A DNA stretch of 23,774 nucleotides from Planctomycetota bacterium (lineage in GTDB: Bacteria > Planctomycetota > Phycisphaerae > WQYP01): assembly GCA_021852225.1 (NCBI GenBank), contig JAJZOA010000269.1:1-23774 (forward strand). Direction: 5' to 3'. Positions 22,815 to 23,774 of this stretch are shown piece after piece. The position numbers were made by a program, and so were the translations under genes. The notes beneath the pieces were generated by a model. That model ran no database searches. It saw only the letters and a list, made by a program, of their open reading frames with translations, and was not told where the DNA came from. The number at the start of each line of letters is the position of its first letter. Within the stretch, counting starts at the first letter, position 1.

Positions 22815-23774
22815 TTAGCGTACTTTCCTGCGATTGGCGGTCAGCAGTGCGAGTGCCAGACCGGCCGTTCCGGTAAACAAAAGCGGCAGCGATCCGGGCA
22901 GCGGTGCCGCGTCCCCGGCTGGAATCGGTGTCAGCAGAAATCCAAACCCCAAGGAATCCGGACCTGAATTGCCGAATCCCACAATATCCCCATTGTTGTT
23001 GATCGCGTTGGCTTGCACCAGCGAGTCGCCTGAAGGCAGACCCGATACCAGAGAATTTAAATTGGAAAGTACGCCATTTGAGTAAACAAAAGCAATCGGC
23101 AACGTACTGCTGATTGGTCCCGCACCGGCGTAGCCCACAATCGTGCCGCTGTTGTTAATGGCCGTGGCGACGCTCATCGCATAGGCCCTGGAACTGTCCA
23201 GGGAGGTTATGGTTCCGTTGGCGTCACTTATGGCATGCGCGTATCCATTTGAATCGGTGTAATCCCCTACAATAACACCGGAATCGTTGATCCCGTTGGC
23301 ATATCCATTGACGCCGCCAAACGTTCCCAGGTCTATCAGGCCACCAGAAGATGTATAACTGAATGCATGGGTTGCGTTTGAATTTGAAACGGAGGTATAA
23401 CCCACAATCGTCCCGCCAATGTTAATTGCCCTGGCCGAGCTGTTTGCAGTGTCAATAATGGTAGGACTCGTTCCCGGCGTGGCGGAAAAAATCGCCGCGT
23501 TAAAGCCGCCGGTGGAATTTCCCGTGGTGCCGACGATTTCCCCGCCGGAATTAATGGCTGCCGCTTCGCTGTTGTATGTACCGGTGCCCAAAAATGTGGT
23601 CGTGGATGGAGTAAAAATAGCTACCTGCGCCAAGGTTCCATTCGAGGCCTGACCCACCACTGTGCCACCGCTGTTAATGGCATTGGCCGAGTTAAATCCA
23701 AGCGGATTATTGCTTCCAATATTGATTGTTGTGCCGCCGTTGTAACTGAACGCAGCACCATTTGAACCCACCAC
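22815..23774 (-). CDS. HAF-repeat protein with PEP-CTERM tail (5' end outside window)
   Basis: The visible part is 319 codons on the minus strand ending TAA 22815; the frame is open to the window edge, so the true start and signal peptide lie beyond it. At least six repeats of the type AINxxGxIVG occur (AINSGGTVVG, AINSGGEIVG, AINIGGTIVG, GINDSGVIVG, AINNSGTIVG, AINNNGDIVG), spaced about 40-55 residues, each followed by an AF/AxIF-type strand. This is the HAF repeat family, thought to build beta-propeller-like extracellular domains. The end APLPGSLPLLFTGTAGLALALLTANRRKVR has a PLPGS motif, membrane segment and basic tail, the PEP-CTERM sorting signal. A surface-exported protein is likely; its ligand is unknown. 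Confidence 0.85.
   Translation of the reverse strand: MVGSNGAAFSYNGGTTINIGSNNPLGFNSANAINSGGTVVGQASNGTLAQVAIFTPSTTTFLGTGTYNSEAAAINSGGEIVGTTGNSTGGFNAAIFSATPGTSPTIIDTANSSARAINIGGTIVGYTSVSNSNATHAFSYTSSGGLIDLGTFGGVNGYANGINDSGVIVGDYTDSNGYAHAISDANGTITSLDSSRAYAMSVATAINNSGTIVGYAGAGPISSTLPIAFVYSNGVLSNLNSLVSGLPSGDSLVQANAINNNGDIVGFGNSGPDSLGFGFLLTPIPAGDAAPLPGSLPLLFTGTAGLALALLTANRRKVR

Overview
The window looks like a chromosomal segment of a moderately GC-rich, outer-membrane-bearing bacterium. It is most probably a planctomycete, with Phycisphaerae-like lineages the best guess. The reasons are a PEP-CTERM-like exported protein, a HAF-repeat PEP-CTERM protein, a decayed exported protein of a planctomycete-like FEDGT/GGNxYGW type, a beta-barrel porin with a periplasmic coiled coil, and a large secreted (alpha/alpha)6-type glycosidase paired with an SGNH esterase. 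No rRNA, tRNA, CRISPR array or transposase was seen. Taxonomy is inferred from gene style only.

Layout. (1) 57-4035: a two-gene chaperone unit, made of a J-like protein with a C-terminal membrane anchor and proline-rich tail, and an 846-residue Hsp70 relative. (2) 4510-5655: a secreted protein with a PEP-CTERM-like tail, followed by about 700 bases without a convincing gene. (3) 6287-8770: a redox block. A perfect CRP-type operator precedes a soluble c-type cytochrome, a porin with a Met-rich heptad coiled coil, and a small cytochrome c lipoprotein; a strong intrinsic terminator closes it. (4) 8911-11862: a PPOX-family (split-barrel flavin/heme) gene divergent from two tightly coupled radical SAM/SPASM genes, one BA_1875-like and one NirJ-like, which points to tetrapyrrole (heme or heme d1-type) maturation. 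(5) 12441-13243: a multiply broken exported-protein pseudogene. (6) 13319-17249, minus strand: a GH95-like glycosidase with an inserted LamG-like domain and a sialate-O-acetylesterase-type esterase, with a possible 23-residue membrane peptide upstream. (7) 17938-22751: a complete BMP/PnrA-type ABC importer (binding protein, double ATPase, two permeases), probably for nucleosides. (8) 22815-end: the 3' part of a HAF-repeat PEP-CTERM protein entering from the right.

The most coherent functional story is blocks 3 and 4: an outer-membrane pore plus two c-type cytochromes under a CRP/FNR-family site, next to enzymes that look like heme-modification radical SAM proteins. That suggests a respiratory or extracellular redox module together with tetrapyrrole-maturation genes. 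The join between the two blocks is inferred from proximity only, because a terminator separates them. All 16 intact genes stop with TAA or TGA; TAG occurs only inside the pseudogene.
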